Shown: positions 1 to 6,058, counted from the first letter of the stretch. The stretch is DNA of 6,861 nucleotides from an uncultured Oscillibacter sp. (GCA_946530565.1 CAMNAE010000082.1:1-6861), one strand, 5' to 3'. Numbers and translations: made by a program. The notes: generated from the sequence alone by a model not told the origin.

Positions 1-13
1 GGGGGGAGCGGCG

Positions 14-562
14 ATGGGCGAAAGCGACGAGGTGATCTACAGCCGCTTTCTCGCGAAACGGAACGAAGACGATCTGCGCGTTCTTCTGGAGCGGCACCGC
101 GAGAGCCTGACGCTCTTTCTCGGCAGCTTCGTCCGCAATATGGAGGACGCGGAGGAGCTGATGCTCGACGCCTTCGCCGAGGCCGCCGCGGGCGCGGGCT
201 TTCTGGGGAGAAGCAGCTTCAGGACCTGGCTCTTCGGCATCGGGAAAAAGCTCGCGCTGCAGTTTTTGCGGCGGCAGCGGCGCCGGAGCGGGGCGGAGGA
301 TCTGCGCGCGGGCGAGGAAGCCGGGGCGCCGGAGCTGGAACTGCTGAGGGAGGAGCGAAAGAGGCAGCTCTACGAGGCGCTCAGATGCCTGAAAGAGGAC
401 TACCGGCAGATCCTGACCCTCATCTATTTCGAAGGGATGAGCCACGAGGAGGCCGCGCGCGTGATGGGCAAAACGAAACGGCAGACCTACCACCTGGCCG
501 AGCGCGGCCGGGCGGCGCTGCGGGAGCGGCTGGAAAGGATGGGATGGGACGATGCGCTCTGA
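14..562 (+). CDS. ECF-type RNA polymerase sigma factor (sigma-70 family)
   Basis: This 182-residue protein has the two-domain layout and length of ECF (group 4) sigma factors, which direct core RNA polymerase to a small regulon. Region 2 spans about residues 21-90: the acidic helix around DAEELMLDAF (45-54) fits region 2.2, and the basic stretch SFRTWLFGIGKKLALQFLRR (68-87) fits region 2.4, which reads the -10 element. An acidic linker (95-117) leads to region 4 (about 118-174), with a helix-turn-helix at GMSHEEAARVMGKTKRQTYH (141-160) for the -35 element. The ATG is preceded by GGGGGGAG at bases 1-8. It is first in an operon with a small membrane protein, a polytopic membrane protein and a PrsW-like protease, so its activity is probably controlled by membrane sequestration and proteolysis (inference). 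The family call is firm. The ECF subgroup and target promoters cannot be read from the sequence, and the operon's own promoter lies upstream of the window. Confidence 0.93.
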   Translation: MGESDEVIYSRFLAKRNEDDLRVLLERHRESLTLFLGSFVRNMEDAEELMLDAFAEAAAGAGFLGRSSFRTWLFGIGKKLALQFLRRQRRRSGAEDLRAGEEAGAPELELLREERKRQLYEALRCLKEDYRQILTLIYFEGMSHEEAARVMGKTKRQTYHLAERGRAALRERLERMGWDDAL

Positions 563-884
563 GAATGAACAGCTTCGGGAGATCCTGCGCCGGACAGAGC
601 TTGTAAAAGAGCGGCGGGGCATCCGGGCGCGTCTGCGCGCAAGCGCGGCAGGGGTGCTCGCATGCGCGCTGCTGCTCTGCGCTGTCGTCGCATCCCTTCC
701 CGTGCTCCCGGCTGCGCAGGCGGGGCCGGGCATGCAGCGCTACGGCAGTCTCCTGCTCTTCGCGCCCTATATGGGCTATGTGGTCGTGGGCGTGCTGGCC
801 TTTGCGCTCGGTATCTCGGTCACGCTGCTTTGTCTCTTCTATCGGCGCCTTCACGAGAAAGACCGGGTGCGCGATGAATCCTGA
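552..884 (+). CDS. Small two-helix membrane protein, candidate anti-sigma factor/membrane anchor
   Basis: I recognise no named family for this 110-residue protein. It has a charged, helical, probably cytoplasmic N-terminus (residues 1-29, rich in Arg and Glu), a first membrane segment at about 30-54, a short loop, a second segment at about 74-95, and a basic tail (RRLHEKDRVRDES). Position and topology suggest an anti-sigma factor whose cytoplasmic segment holds the upstream sigma factor: the gene starts inside the sigma gene, overlapping it by 11 bases, which implies translational coupling. Against this, the cytoplasmic part is very short for a known anti-sigma domain and no ZAS zinc motif is visible. 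A clear paralogue lies at 2519-2845; the second helix is nearly identical (AFALGISVTLLC here, AFALGIAVTLLC there). The Shine-Dalgarno sequence is weak (AAAGGA, 534-539), which fits coupling. The CDS itself is well supported; the function is inferred. Confidence 0.82.
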   Translation: MRSENEQLREILRRTELVKERRGIRARLRASAAGVLACALLLCAVVASLPVLPAAQAGPGMQRYGSLLLFAPYMGYVVVGVLAFALGISVTLLCLFYRRLHEKDRVRDES

Positions 885-1659
885 GATCTTGTTGAATCTT
901 TCGCAGATCGCGGTCCTGGCCCTGGTGCTGCTCGGCACGGTCCGGCTGCTCGGCACCGCGCCGACGTCGCTCACGGCCGCCTTTTTTGCCTTCGCGATCG
1001 CCGGCGTGCTTTTGAGTGACCTCTACTGGCTGGCCTATGACCTGCTGCGGCCGGGCACGCGCATGCCCTTCGCGGCAAACGAGATCGGCGAGTGGGCGAT
1101 GTTCCTGCTGCTGGGGGCGGCGCTTTTGAGCCGCTGCACGCTCTGCCTTTGGGAGGCGCGGCGGGAGACGCTCGGCGCTGCTGCCTTTGCCGCCGCCTGC
1201 GCGGCGCTGTGGATCGCCTGGTCCGGCGAGTGGGTGCAGGATGTTTTGACCGGCCTCTCTTACGGGTATCTCCTGTGCGCGCTCAGTGTCCGCGCCAAAG
1301 AGGAGGCAGCGTTTTTCCCGGTGGTAACGCGGGCCTTTGCGGCGCTCTGCGTGCTGCTGATCGCGGCGCAGACGGCGACGTTTTTTGCGCCCGAAGCCGC
1401 CGCGCGTGCGCTCGATCTCTTCTGCAGCGTGCTGCTCCTGTCCGGCACGGCGGCGCAGACGGCGCTTGCGCTGCGGTCGCTGAAGCGCAAAGACGCGCCG
1501 GGCGCCGGCGTCTGCCGCGCGTTCGCGGCCTTTGCCGGAGGCGTTTGCACGATGTATATGAGCTCCGGGGCTGTCTACAGCGCGGCGCTGCTGCTGACGA
1601 CGCTCTGCTTCCCGCTCATGCTTGCGGCACTGGCAGCGGAAAAGGAGGCGGCGGCATGA
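874..1659 (+). CDS. Polytopic membrane protein of unknown function
   Basis: This is a 261-residue, very hydrophobic protein with about eight predicted membrane segments (roughly residues 6-27, 34-56, 70-90, 101-138 as one or two helices, 148-171, 179-200 and 213-254 as two). A polar stretch between the second and third segments (LLRPGTRMPFAANEIGEW, 57-74) is the most distinctive part and would be the first place to look for conserved functional residues. I see no catalytic motif and do not recognise the family. I chose the ATG at 874 over the in-frame ATG at 778 because the extra N-terminal residues would be read in a shadow frame of the preceding gene. The 874 start also gives an 11-base overlap like the one between the first two genes. 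It sits between the candidate anti-sigma factor and the PrsW-like protease, so a sensor or scaffold role in the membrane is plausible but unproven. Confidence 0.82.
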   Translation: MNPEILLNLSQIAVLALVLLGTVRLLGTAPTSLTAAFFAFAIAGVLLSDLYWLAYDLLRPGTRMPFAANEIGEWAMFLLLGAALLSRCTLCLWEARRETLGAAAFAAACAALWIAWSGEWVQDVLTGLSYGYLLCALSVRAKEEAAFFPVVTRAFAALCVLLIAAQTATFFAPEAAARALDLFCSVLLLSGTAAQTALALRSLKRKDAPGAGVCRAFAAFAGGVCTMYMSSGAVYSAALLLTTLCFPLMLAALAAEKEAAA

Positions 1660-2288
1660 TCTACGCGGAAAATATCCTGCTGTGCATCGCAGTGCCGCTT
1701 CTCATCTCGCTGCTCTTTATCCGCGGTTCGGCGCGGCGCTATGCGGCTGCCTTTCTGCTCGGCATGCTGGTGTGCCTGCTCGCGGCCTATATCAGCGGCT
1801 ATCTGAACCTCGTCACCGGCATGGGCGAAAACGATGCAGCGATCTTCATCTCCCCGATGGTCGAAGAGCTGATGAAGCTGATGCCGCTGCTGTTCTTCCT
1901 TGTGATGTTCGACCCGGAGGATCGGACGCTGACGATGCTCTCCGTCGCGATCGGCGCGGGCTTCGCCACCTATGAAAACTGCTGCTATCTTTTAACGAGC
2001 GGCGCGGAGAGCCTGAGCTACGTGCTCATCCGCGGTCTTGCGGTGGGTGTGATGCACATCGTGAGCATCCTGGCGCTTTCAATCTGGTTCATCGCCGCTA
2101 AGCGCCTGCGGGCCTTTTCCTTCCCGGCCGTGGTCGGCGGGCTGAGCCCCGCCATGGTCTTTCATGCGCTCTACAACCTGCTCGTCTCCGAGCCCGGCGT
2201 GTCCAGGGTCATCGGCTACATCCTTCCGCTGATGACCGCCGCAGCGCTCTGCGCCCTCTACCGCAAGCTCCCAAGCCTCCTCTCCTGA
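1656..2288 (+). CDS. PrsW-family intramembrane protease
   Basis: This 210-residue polytopic protein (about seven membrane segments) carries the PrsW signature: PMVEELMKLMPLL (67-79) with the paired Glu70-Glu71 and Lys74, GFATYENCCYLL (102-113) with Glu107-Asn108, His134 in the next membrane segment, and FHALYN (169-174) with His170. These Glu and His residues are the proposed metal/catalytic residues of the PrsW/CPBP (Abi) superfamily. Bacillus subtilis PrsW makes the first cut in the anti-sigma factor RsiW and so frees sigma-W. The same role here, acting on the two-helix protein encoded two genes upstream, is the natural reading but is inference. The start is set by AAAGGAGG (1641-1648) and a 4-base ATGA overlap with the upstream stop. 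The gene is last in the operon and is followed by a terminator. The family call is strong; substrate identity is unknown. Confidence 0.88.
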   Translation: MIYAENILLCIAVPLLISLLFIRGSARRYAAAFLLGMLVCLLAAYISGYLNLVTGMGENDAAIFISPMVEELMKLMPLLFFLVMFDPEDRTLTMLSVAIGAGFATYENCCYLLTSGAESLSYVLIRGLAVGVMHIVSILALSIWFIAAKRLRAFSFPAVVGGLSPAMVFHALYNLLVSEPGVSRVIGYILPLMTAAALCALYRKLPSLLS

Positions 2289-2294
2289 CCCTGC

Positions 2295-2354
2295 GGCCTC
2301 CTCGGAATGACGGTCGTTGTTTGCGTTCGCCCTTTATTCTCCTTGGAATGATCC
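2295..2354. repeat. Degenerate fragments of the 5782-5936 intergenic repeat
   Basis: GGCCTCCTCGGAATGAC (2295-2311) matches 16 of 17 bases of the reverse complement of 5787-5803, which is one end of the large palindromic repeat in this window. A second, weaker echo lies at 2339-2351: CTCCTTGGAATGA matches CTCCTCGGAATGA (2298-2310) at 12 of 13 positions. No internal or opposite arm of the element is present, so this looks like the eroded remains of an insertion just after the protease stop codon. The short length makes chance similarity possible for the second piece. Confidence 0.5.
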
Positions 2355-2355
2355 T

Positions 2356-2390
2356 GAGTCCGGGCTTATATGCCCGGGCTCTTGTTTTTT
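2356..2390 (+). terminator. Rho-independent terminator of the sigma/protease operon
   Basis: GAGTCCGGGC (2356-2365) pairs with GCCCGGGCTC (2372-2381) to form a 10-bp stem with a single G-T wobble and a 6-base loop (TTATAT). The run TTGTTTTTT (2382-2390) follows at once. It starts 67 bases after the protease stop and separates the first operon from the second, so transcription of the downstream genes should need its own promoter unless readthrough occurs. Confidence 0.93.
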
Positions 2391-2423
2391 CGACAAAAAC
2401 GGCGTTCTTGTTTTGTGCAAAAC
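2384..2423. promoter_or_regulatory. Two AT-rich dyads upstream of the second operon, candidate operator
   Basis: GTTTTT (2384-2389) mirrors AAAAAC (2395-2400) across a 5-base centre, and GTTTTG (2410-2415) mirrors CAAAAC (2418-2423) across 2 bases. Each unit begins with CTTGTTTT (2381 and 2407) and ends with AAAACG, so the two also form an imperfect direct repeat about 25 bases apart. They stand out in a GC-rich background and lie in the only sizeable gap before the second operon. The first dyad overlaps the terminator's T-run, which weakens the case. I see no convincing sigma-70 -35/-10 pair nearby. Confidence 0.3.
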
Positions 2424-2518
2424 GCAGAATCTTAAAAACGGGTGGGAAAAAAGCTGCGAACGTGCAACTAAGGAGTGAACAGCAAAACAGGAGCTCGTTT
2501 CCGGAGGTGAAAAGCACT

Positions 2519-2845
2519 GTGAAATACATGACGGAAGAAGCGCTCTCGGAGATCCTGTGCCGAAGCGACCGGATCATCGTTCGGCGCTTTCGCCGCGCCT
2601 GCCGGCTGCTCTCCGGCACGGCCGGAGGGCTCTTCGCCCTGCTCGCGCTCGTGATCGCTGCGCTGCCGGGCGGCCCGGCCGCGGCGTCCGCCGGCACGGT
2701 CTACGGCTCGTTCCTGCTCTCGGCGGAGGCGGGCGGCTATGTGCTTACGGCGGTGATCGCCTTTGCGCTCGGCATTGCGGTGACGCTGCTGTGCCGGCGC
2801 AGAAAAACACAGACAAAAAAGCCTTTCGAGGAGGATGTCCCATGA
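2519..2845 (+). CDS. Small two-helix membrane protein, paralogue of the 552-884 product
   Basis: This 108-residue protein is clearly related to the 110-residue product of 552-884. It has the same order: a basic N-terminal helix with L-x-EIL (residues 9-13 here, 8-12 there), a first membrane segment at about 31-50, a small Ala/Gly-rich loop containing YGS, a second membrane segment at about 72-92 with AFALGIAVTLLC, and a short basic tail. I chose the GTG start because GGAGGTGA (2503-2510) sits 8 bases before it, whereas the next in-frame ATG at 2528 would be 17 bases away and the far upstream ATG at 2321 would run through the terminator. Unlike its paralogue it has no sigma gene beside it; instead it heads an operon with a lipoprotein and an SLH surface protein and overlaps the lipoprotein start by 4 bases. 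It may bind the same sigma factor or protease, or serve as a membrane partner of the surface proteins. Function is unproven. Confidence 0.8.
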   Translation: MKYMTEEALSEILCRSDRIIVRRFRRACRLLSGTAGGLFALLALVIAALPGGPAAASAGTVYGSFLLSAEAGGYVLTAVIAFALGIAVTLLCRRRKTQTKKPFEEDVP

Positions 2846-3258
2846 AGTACCGTATTGAGACCCTGCTGCTCTGCGCGGCGCTGCTTTTGAGCCTTGTATC
2901 CTGCGGCAAAAGCGGAGCAAAAGAAGAAGCGAACGACGACACGGCCTCCGCGGCGGCCGTGTCCGGCGGCTGGGAGGTCGTCCCGGCACAGGCGGAGGCG
3001 CTGCCGGAGGATGCGCAGGCTGCCTTTGACAAAGCAAGTGCGGCGCAGGACGCTGCGGACTATACCCCTGTGGCGCTTTTGAGCACCCAGCTCGTCGCCG
3101 GGACCAACTACTGTATTTTCTGCCAGGTCACGCCGAAAGAGGCGGATGCCGCGCCGTTCTGGGCGCTGGTCTACATCTATGCGGACCTGCAGGGAAACGC
3201 CGAGATCACGAACGTGTATGATCTCGATATCCCCCGGCACTGGGCTCCGGCGGAGTGA
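2842..3258 (+). CDS. Lipoprotein with a cystatin-like domain
   Basis: This 138-residue protein has a lipoprotein signal peptide ending in the lipobox LVSC, so Cys21 would be acylated and the protein held on the outer face of the membrane. A short charged linker (22-42) leads to a domain at about 43-134. That domain starts GGWEV (42-46), then has an amphipathic helix (about 54-70), a strand, the loop QLVAGTNY (83-90) and another strand (CIFCQVTP), with a late Trp in PRHW (131-134). This matches the cystatin order of N-terminal Gly, helix, QxVxG hairpin and C-terminal Trp loop. Eukaryotic cystatins use these elements to plug papain-like cysteine proteases. Whether this one inhibits a protease or only uses the fold for binding is unknown. 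The ATG is fixed by GAGGAGG (2828-2834) and a 4-base overlap with the preceding stop. The next gene follows after 37 bases, so all three genes are probably cotranscribed. Confidence 0.85.
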   Translation: MKYRIETLLLCAALLLSLVSCGKSGAKEEANDDTASAAAVSGGWEVVPAQAEALPEDAQAAFDKASAAQDAADYTPVALLSTQLVAGTNYCIFCQVTPKEADAAPFWALVYIYADLQGNAEITNVYDLDIPRHWAPAE

Positions 3259-3295
3259 CCCGGGGACGCTGAACCTTTAAAGGAGGACATAGGCT

Positions 3296-5776
3296 ATGAA
3301 GAGAAAAGGCTTTTTCGCGGCGCTGCTCTGCGCGCTGCTGCTTGGCACGCTGCTGCCGGCGGCGTTTGCAGCGGAAGAGGCAGAGGAGGCCGCGGCGCTT
3401 GCAGAGGATGCCGGCGTCAGCGCTTCCGAGGGCTTCGCCGTCAGCGTCGAGTGCTCAGAGGGCGGCACGGCGCATCTGACCGGGGGCCGCGAGCGCTATG
3501 ACGCCGGCGAGTGGGTCCCGGTCTCCATCGTGCCGGACGCGGGCATGGAGGTCGCCGAGGCATATTTCAGCTACCGTCTCGGCGTCACGATCCTGGAGCC
3601 GATCGAGAACGGGGGCTTTACGATGCCGCCGTACGACACGACCGTCGTCGTCCGCTTCCGGCGCAGCCCCGCGCCGACGGCGTATACACTCTCGCCGCGG
3701 TCCTTCACGCTCGCGCCCACTGGGTATACGCAGCTTACGATCACGCTCAGCCAATTGACGCTCGGCGAGGTCGTGACCGACGAGGGCCGCTATAACCGCG
3801 CCCAGAGCATCGGCTTTACCTATGAGGCCGGGACGCTTAAAAGCGCGAAAGGCGATACGCTTCCCTTCCGCGTCGGCACGGCCGCAGCGGGCGAGTACGG
3901 CCTGCCCGTGCGCAGTGAGGCCTGGACGTCGAGCTGCGGCGAAGCGGGCGGCACGGTCACGATGAGCGTATATGTCGCGCCGGAGGAGGCGCTCGCCGTG
4001 CCGGCCGGCAACTATACGGGGTCGCTCAACTTCACCGCGAATGCCGCCGACGAAAACAGCGCCCAGATGCCGGTCGGCTCCGGCACGCTCGACCTTGCGC
4101 TGACCGTGCCGGAGAGCGTGCATGTCTCCTTTTACTTTGGGCTCGACGGAGACCCGGTCATGACGCCGCCCGACGAGGTCGTCGAGCTTCGCTGGGGCGG
4201 GACGCTCACACCGCCCGCGCCGGAGCGCGAGGGCTATCGCCTTGCCGGCTGGCGGGATCTGCTCTCAGGCAAGGGCGAAAAAGTCGATCTGACGCAGCCG
4301 TTCGCATCTGACATGGAGCTTGCCGCCATCTGGGAGAAGGCGGGCGAAACGCCGACTGTTGGCGGCGGCGATACGGCGCCGTCCGATCCGCCGGTCTATA
4401 CCGTAACGCTGCTTCCCGGAGCGGGGTCCGGAGCGCCGATCGTCTACCGCTCTGATGAGGCGGAGATCGCCGAGAGCTTTCGCTCGGCGCTAAACTGCGG
4501 CTTCTACTATGAGGATAACGGAGCGCTCGGCTTTTGCATGAACAAGGACTACTGCCCGGCTTCCTTCACCGCGCCGCCGCCTGAGGAAAAAGAAGAACAC
4601 CTGAATATGGATGGAGGTCTTGAACCTGGATATACCGTGCTTTATTCCTTCGGCGGCTGGGACGGGCTTGCGGGGAAGTACATCACGCTGAGCGCCGCCG
4701 AGACCGTATTTACCGTCCGCTGGGATGAGAGGTGGGCGTATGAGAATGAGAATGAGATCCGGGTCGGTGACAACACCATGACGCTCGCCTCGCTGGGTCT
4801 TATGCCTTTAAGACAGCCCGGTTCCGCCCAGGGAGGGGAGCTGCGCTGCGGGGAGTACAGCATCCCCTTCACCGTCGTGGACGTGACGAAAGTGCACGAG
4901 CAAAAGCGTTCTTCTTACGCATTAATCGCGGTGATCCGTGTGGATGCGGAGGCGGCGGCAGCCGTGCCGGAGGGGATCTACTATGGAACGCTGAACTACA
5001 GCTGGTCTCGAGGAAGCGGACGGAACAGAGAGGTCGTCTACGGGAGCCGGGTGCTGAAGCTGGACCTTTCCTACGGCGCGCCGGGAGACTACCCGCCCTC
5101 CGGCGGCTCCGGCGATTCCGACGGGGACTCCGAGCCCGCGATCACGCCGCGCGGCGGCTCCGGCTCCGGCAGTCCTTCCGCGTCCGCTGGAGCAGCCGCG
5201 GCGCAGACAGCGGAAGCGCCCGCGTTCAACGGCTTTACCGACGTAGGCAGCGGCGACTGGTGCTATGCCTCCGTACGTGATTGTGCCGAGCGGGGGATCC
5301 TCGCGGGCTACGCGGACGGAAGCTTCCGCCCGGACGCGCCCGTCACCCGCGCGCAGACCGTGCAGATCCTGTGGAACCTTGCGGGAAAGCCCGTATCTTC
5401 CGGCGCGGTGCAGTATTCAGACGTCCCGGCGGACGCCTGGTTTTTGCCGGCGCTCTCGTGGTGCGCCGAGAACGGCTTTGTTACGGGCTATGCCGACGGC
5501 AACTTCCGGCCAAACGCGCCCGTCACGCGCGAGCAGCTCGCGGCGATGCTGTACCGCTACGCAAAAAGCCGCGGTCAGGGCTTTACGGGCTCCTGGTACT
5601 TCCCGCTTGCATATGAAGACGCAGCCTCCGTCTCCGACTTTGCCGACGAGGCCCTGCACTATTTCTGCATGAACGGGATCATCCGCGGCCGAACCGAGAC
5701 ACGCCTCGATCCGCAGGGCCGCACGACCCGCGCACAGCTGGCCGTGATCCTGCAGCGCTATTCCGGGCTCGCATAA
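3296..5776 (+). CDS. SLH-domain surface protein with InlB-like beta repeats
   Basis: This is an 826-residue secreted protein. A Sec signal peptide (1-25, ending AFA before AEE) is followed by an acidic stretch (27-46). Next comes a divergent InlB B-repeat-like domain (47-122, with GGT, YDAGEWVPVSIVPDAG and FTMPPYDTTVVVRF), then a beta-rich domain (about 130-272) with AVPAGNYTGSLNF. An InlB/Flg_new-type repeat follows (about 275-347, EGYRLAGW then ELAAIW), then a second, longer repeat-like unit (about 368-477, FGGW then FTVRW). A second copy of the beta domain (about 486-594, AVPEGIYYGTLNY) leads into a Gly/Ser/Asp-rich linker (595-643). Three SLH repeats end the protein: 644-699 and 705-757 with GYADGSFRPDAPVTR and GYADGNFRPNAPVTR, and a more divergent one at 770-823. 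SLH triplets bind pyruvylated secondary cell-wall polymers, so the protein should be displayed at the cell surface. AGGAGG (3281-3286) sits 9 bases before the ATG. Adhesion or S-layer-associated roles are possible; the ligand is unknown. Confidence 0.9.
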   Translation: MKRKGFFAALLCALLLGTLLPAAFAAEEAEEAAALAEDAGVSASEGFAVSVECSEGGTAHLTGGRERYDAGEWVPVSIVPDAGMEVAEAYFSYRLGVTILEPIENGGFTMPPYDTTVVVRFRRSPAPTAYTLSPRSFTLAPTGYTQLTITLSQLTLGEVVTDEGRYNRAQSIGFTYEAGTLKSAKGDTLPFRVGTAAAGEYGLPVRSEAWTSSCGEAGGTVTMSVYVAPEEALAVPAGNYTGSLNFTANAADENSAQMPVGSGTLDLALTVPESVHVSFYFGLDGDPVMTPPDEVVELRWGGTLTPPAPEREGYRLAGWRDLLSGKGEKVDLTQPFASDMELAAIWEKAGETPTVGGGDTAPSDPPVYTVTLLPGAGSGAPIVYRSDEAEIAESFRSALNCGFYYEDNGALGFCMNKDYCPASFTAPPPEEKEEHLNMDGGLEPGYTVLYSFGGWDGLAGKYITLSAAETVFTVRWDERWAYENENEIRVGDNTMTLASLGLMPLRQPGSAQGGELRCGEYSIPFTVVDVTKVHEQKRSSYALIAVIRVDAEAAAAVPEGIYYGTLNYSWSRGSGRNREVVYGSRVLKLDLSYGAPGDYPPSGGSGDSDGDSEPAITPRGGSGSGSPSASAGAAAAQTAEAPAFNGFTDVGSGDWCYASVRDCAERGILAGYADGSFRPDAPVTRAQTVQILWNLAGKPVSSGAVQYSDVPADAWFLPALSWCAENGFVTGYADGNFRPNAPVTREQLAAMLYRYAKSRGQGFTGSWYFPLAYEDAASVSDFADEALHYFCMNGIIRGRTETRLDPQGRTTRAQLAVILQRYSGLA

Positions 5777-5781
5777 AACGT

Positions 5782-5936
5782 CCGTCGTCATCCCGAGGAG
5801 GCCGGAGGCCGACGTGGGGATCCGTCTTCTTTTGCAGCACGCTGCAAGACGGGAGAGACGGATCGCCACGGCCCCGTTGGGGCCTTGCAATGGCGGGAAC
5901 CGGGCATTTTGCAACGCGCTCTCGCAATGACTGCGG
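5782..5936. repeat. Palindromic MITE-like intergenic repeat
   Basis: The ends are degenerate inverted repeats: GTCATCCCGAG (5787-5797) matches the reverse complement of CTCGCAATGAC near 5921-5931 at 9 of 11 positions. Inside, GATCCGTCT (5819-5827) and AGACGGATC (5856-5864) are perfect inverted arms around a central dyad TTGCAGC/GCTGCAA (5832-5838, 5841-5847). The outer arms also align: GGCCGGAGGCC (5800-5810) occupies the place of GGCCCCGTTGGGGCC (5870-5884), and GACGTGGGGATC opposes GATCGCCAC. The motif GTCATTGCGAG, read here on the minus strand, is one I recall from abundant palindromic intergenic repeats in many bacterial genomes. It codes for nothing visible. No flanking target-site duplication is evident. 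In RNA it would fold into a large hairpin downstream of the SLH gene. Confidence 0.75.
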
Positions 5937-6029
5937 GGAGGGCCTCGCTTTTGGCGGGGATTTTGCGCGAGGTGGAATAAAAAAGCGCGTGCCTGTGCGG
6001 GTATGGCGAATATTCCCCACATTTTACAC

Positions 6030-6058
6030 TTGAAAAACGCGTGCTCTTTAGCTATTAT
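6030..6058 (+). promoter_or_regulatory. Sigma-70-type promoter for the DUF296 operon
   Basis: TTGAAA (6030-6035) and TATTAT (6053-6058) each match the housekeeping -35 and -10 consensus at 5 of 6 positions and are separated by exactly 17 bases. The region is AT-rich against a GC-rich background. The predicted transcript would start near 6065, about 45 bases before the ATG at 6111. Confidence 0.75.

Noticed and set aside
2476..2500. ECF-like promoter: TGAAC (2476-2480), 15 bases, CGTTT (2496-2500)
   Set aside because: The transcript would start near 2506, inside or after the GGAGGTGA ribosome binding site at 2503-2510, leaving no usable leader. The match is short enough to arise by chance.
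2321..2518. N-terminal extension of the second two-helix protein from an ATG at 2321
   Set aside because: It would be read through the intrinsic terminator and has no ribosome binding site. The GTG at 2519 has a well-placed one and gives a length matching the paralogue.
1008..3082. Recurring CTTTTGAG string in three genes
   Set aside because: Each case encodes Leu-Leu-Ser in frame within membrane or hydrophobic segments. Codon preference explains it better than a regulatory site.
3455..4123. Minus-strand open frame of about 220 codons inside the SLH gene
   Set aside because: Arg/Ala/Gly-rich shadow translation opposite a strong CDS, with no motif.
5943..5972. Inverted repeat CCTCGC/GCGAGG as a terminator for the SLH operon
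   Set aside because: Only 6 bp with an 18-base loop and no T-run on the + strand.
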